From the NCBI GenBank assembly GCA_025935275.1, contig JAICVP010000132.1, positions 1-5,860 of the forward strand: a DNA stretch of 5,860 nt, given 5' to 3'. Shown here piece after piece: positions 5,792 through 5,860 of the stretch; position 1 is the first letter of the stretch; the number at the start of each line of letters is the position of its first letter. Origin of the DNA: Thermoleophilia bacterium. Its GTDB lineage: Bacteria > Actinomycetota > Thermoleophilia > Gaiellales > Gaiellaceae. The notes under the pieces were generated by a model. It saw nothing but the letters and a program-made list of their open reading frames with translations, did not search any database and was not told the DNA's origin. The position numbers and the translations under genes were made by a program.

Positions 5792-5860
5792 GTCAGGAGC
5801 AGGCCGGCCGCCACGAGGAGGACGGCTCCGACGGCGGCAAGCCAGGCCTCCCGCCTCGCG
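5788..5860 (-). CDS. C-terminal end of an unidentified, probably membrane protein (cut by window edge)
   Basis: Reading leftward from the window edge, the minus strand gives 23 open codons ending in TAG (5790-5788). They spell ARREAWL, then a hydrophobic stretch AAVGAVLLVAAGLLLT. Nearly all third codon positions are G or C (21 of 23), which favours real coding in this genome. The basic/aromatic start followed by about 16 Ala/Val/Leu/Gly residues looks like the last transmembrane helix of a membrane protein. The family cannot be named from so little. Its stop codon overlaps the deacetylase stop, so the two genes converge with no terminator space between them. Confidence 0.5.
   Translation of the reverse strand, partial: ARREAWLAAVGAVLLVAAGLLLT

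Noticed and set aside
1..5860. Search for CRISPR arrays, insertion sequences, tRNA/rRNA, toxin-antitoxin or defence genes
   Set aside because: None is visible by reading. No spaced identical repeats, transposase motifs or tRNA-like cloverleaf were seen, and nearly all DNA is accounted for by core-type genes.

Overview
The window looks like an ordinary, GC-rich bacterial chromosomal segment (roughly two-thirds G+C by eye, with codon third positions strongly G/C). The sigma factor fragment, the zinc-finger-free topoisomerase I with four C-terminal repeats and a lysine-rich tail, and several starts without a Shine-Dalgarno sequence all suggest an actinobacterium. The wording of sigma region 1.2 (DSLQLFLADVGK...LLTA.EEV) reminds me of Thermoleophilia (Gaiella/Solirubrobacter relatives), but that placement is from memory and is only moderately secure.

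Layout. Positions 1-500 (minus strand) hold the N-terminal 166 residues of a primary-type sigma-70 factor, which runs off the left edge. Positions 501-708 are a non-coding gap with three notable elements: a hairpin just after the topoisomerase stop, a four-copy TTAAC/TTACC array phased at 11-12 bp, and a possible promoter and leader for the sigma gene. Positions 709-3294 (minus) encode DNA topoisomerase I (topA). A very tight divergent intergenic region (3295-3341) separates topA from a plus-strand cluster. That cluster holds a stand-alone 5'-3' exonuclease like the PolA N-terminal domain (3342-4175), a short-chain dehydrogenase/reductase (4203-4943) and a histone-deacetylase-like zinc deacetylase (4937-5791). 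The last two overlap by 7 bp. At the right edge, 5788-5860 (minus) is the C-terminal end of a convergent gene that ends in a hydrophobic segment; its stop codon shares a CTAG with the deacetylase stop.

How the genes fit together. topA and the exonuclease are replication and repair functions read outward from one compact promoter region. TopA relaxes negative supercoils, and the exonuclease would trim 5' flaps and RNA primers. The SDR and the deacetylase are probably co-translated and may act on one small-molecule pathway, but no substrate can be read from the sequence.

I see no CRISPR array, mobile element, tRNA or rRNA, and no convincing new multi-gene system. The points most worth a second look are the phased array upstream of the sigma gene, the compact divergent and apparently leaderless promoter region, and the overlapping SDR-deacetylase pair.
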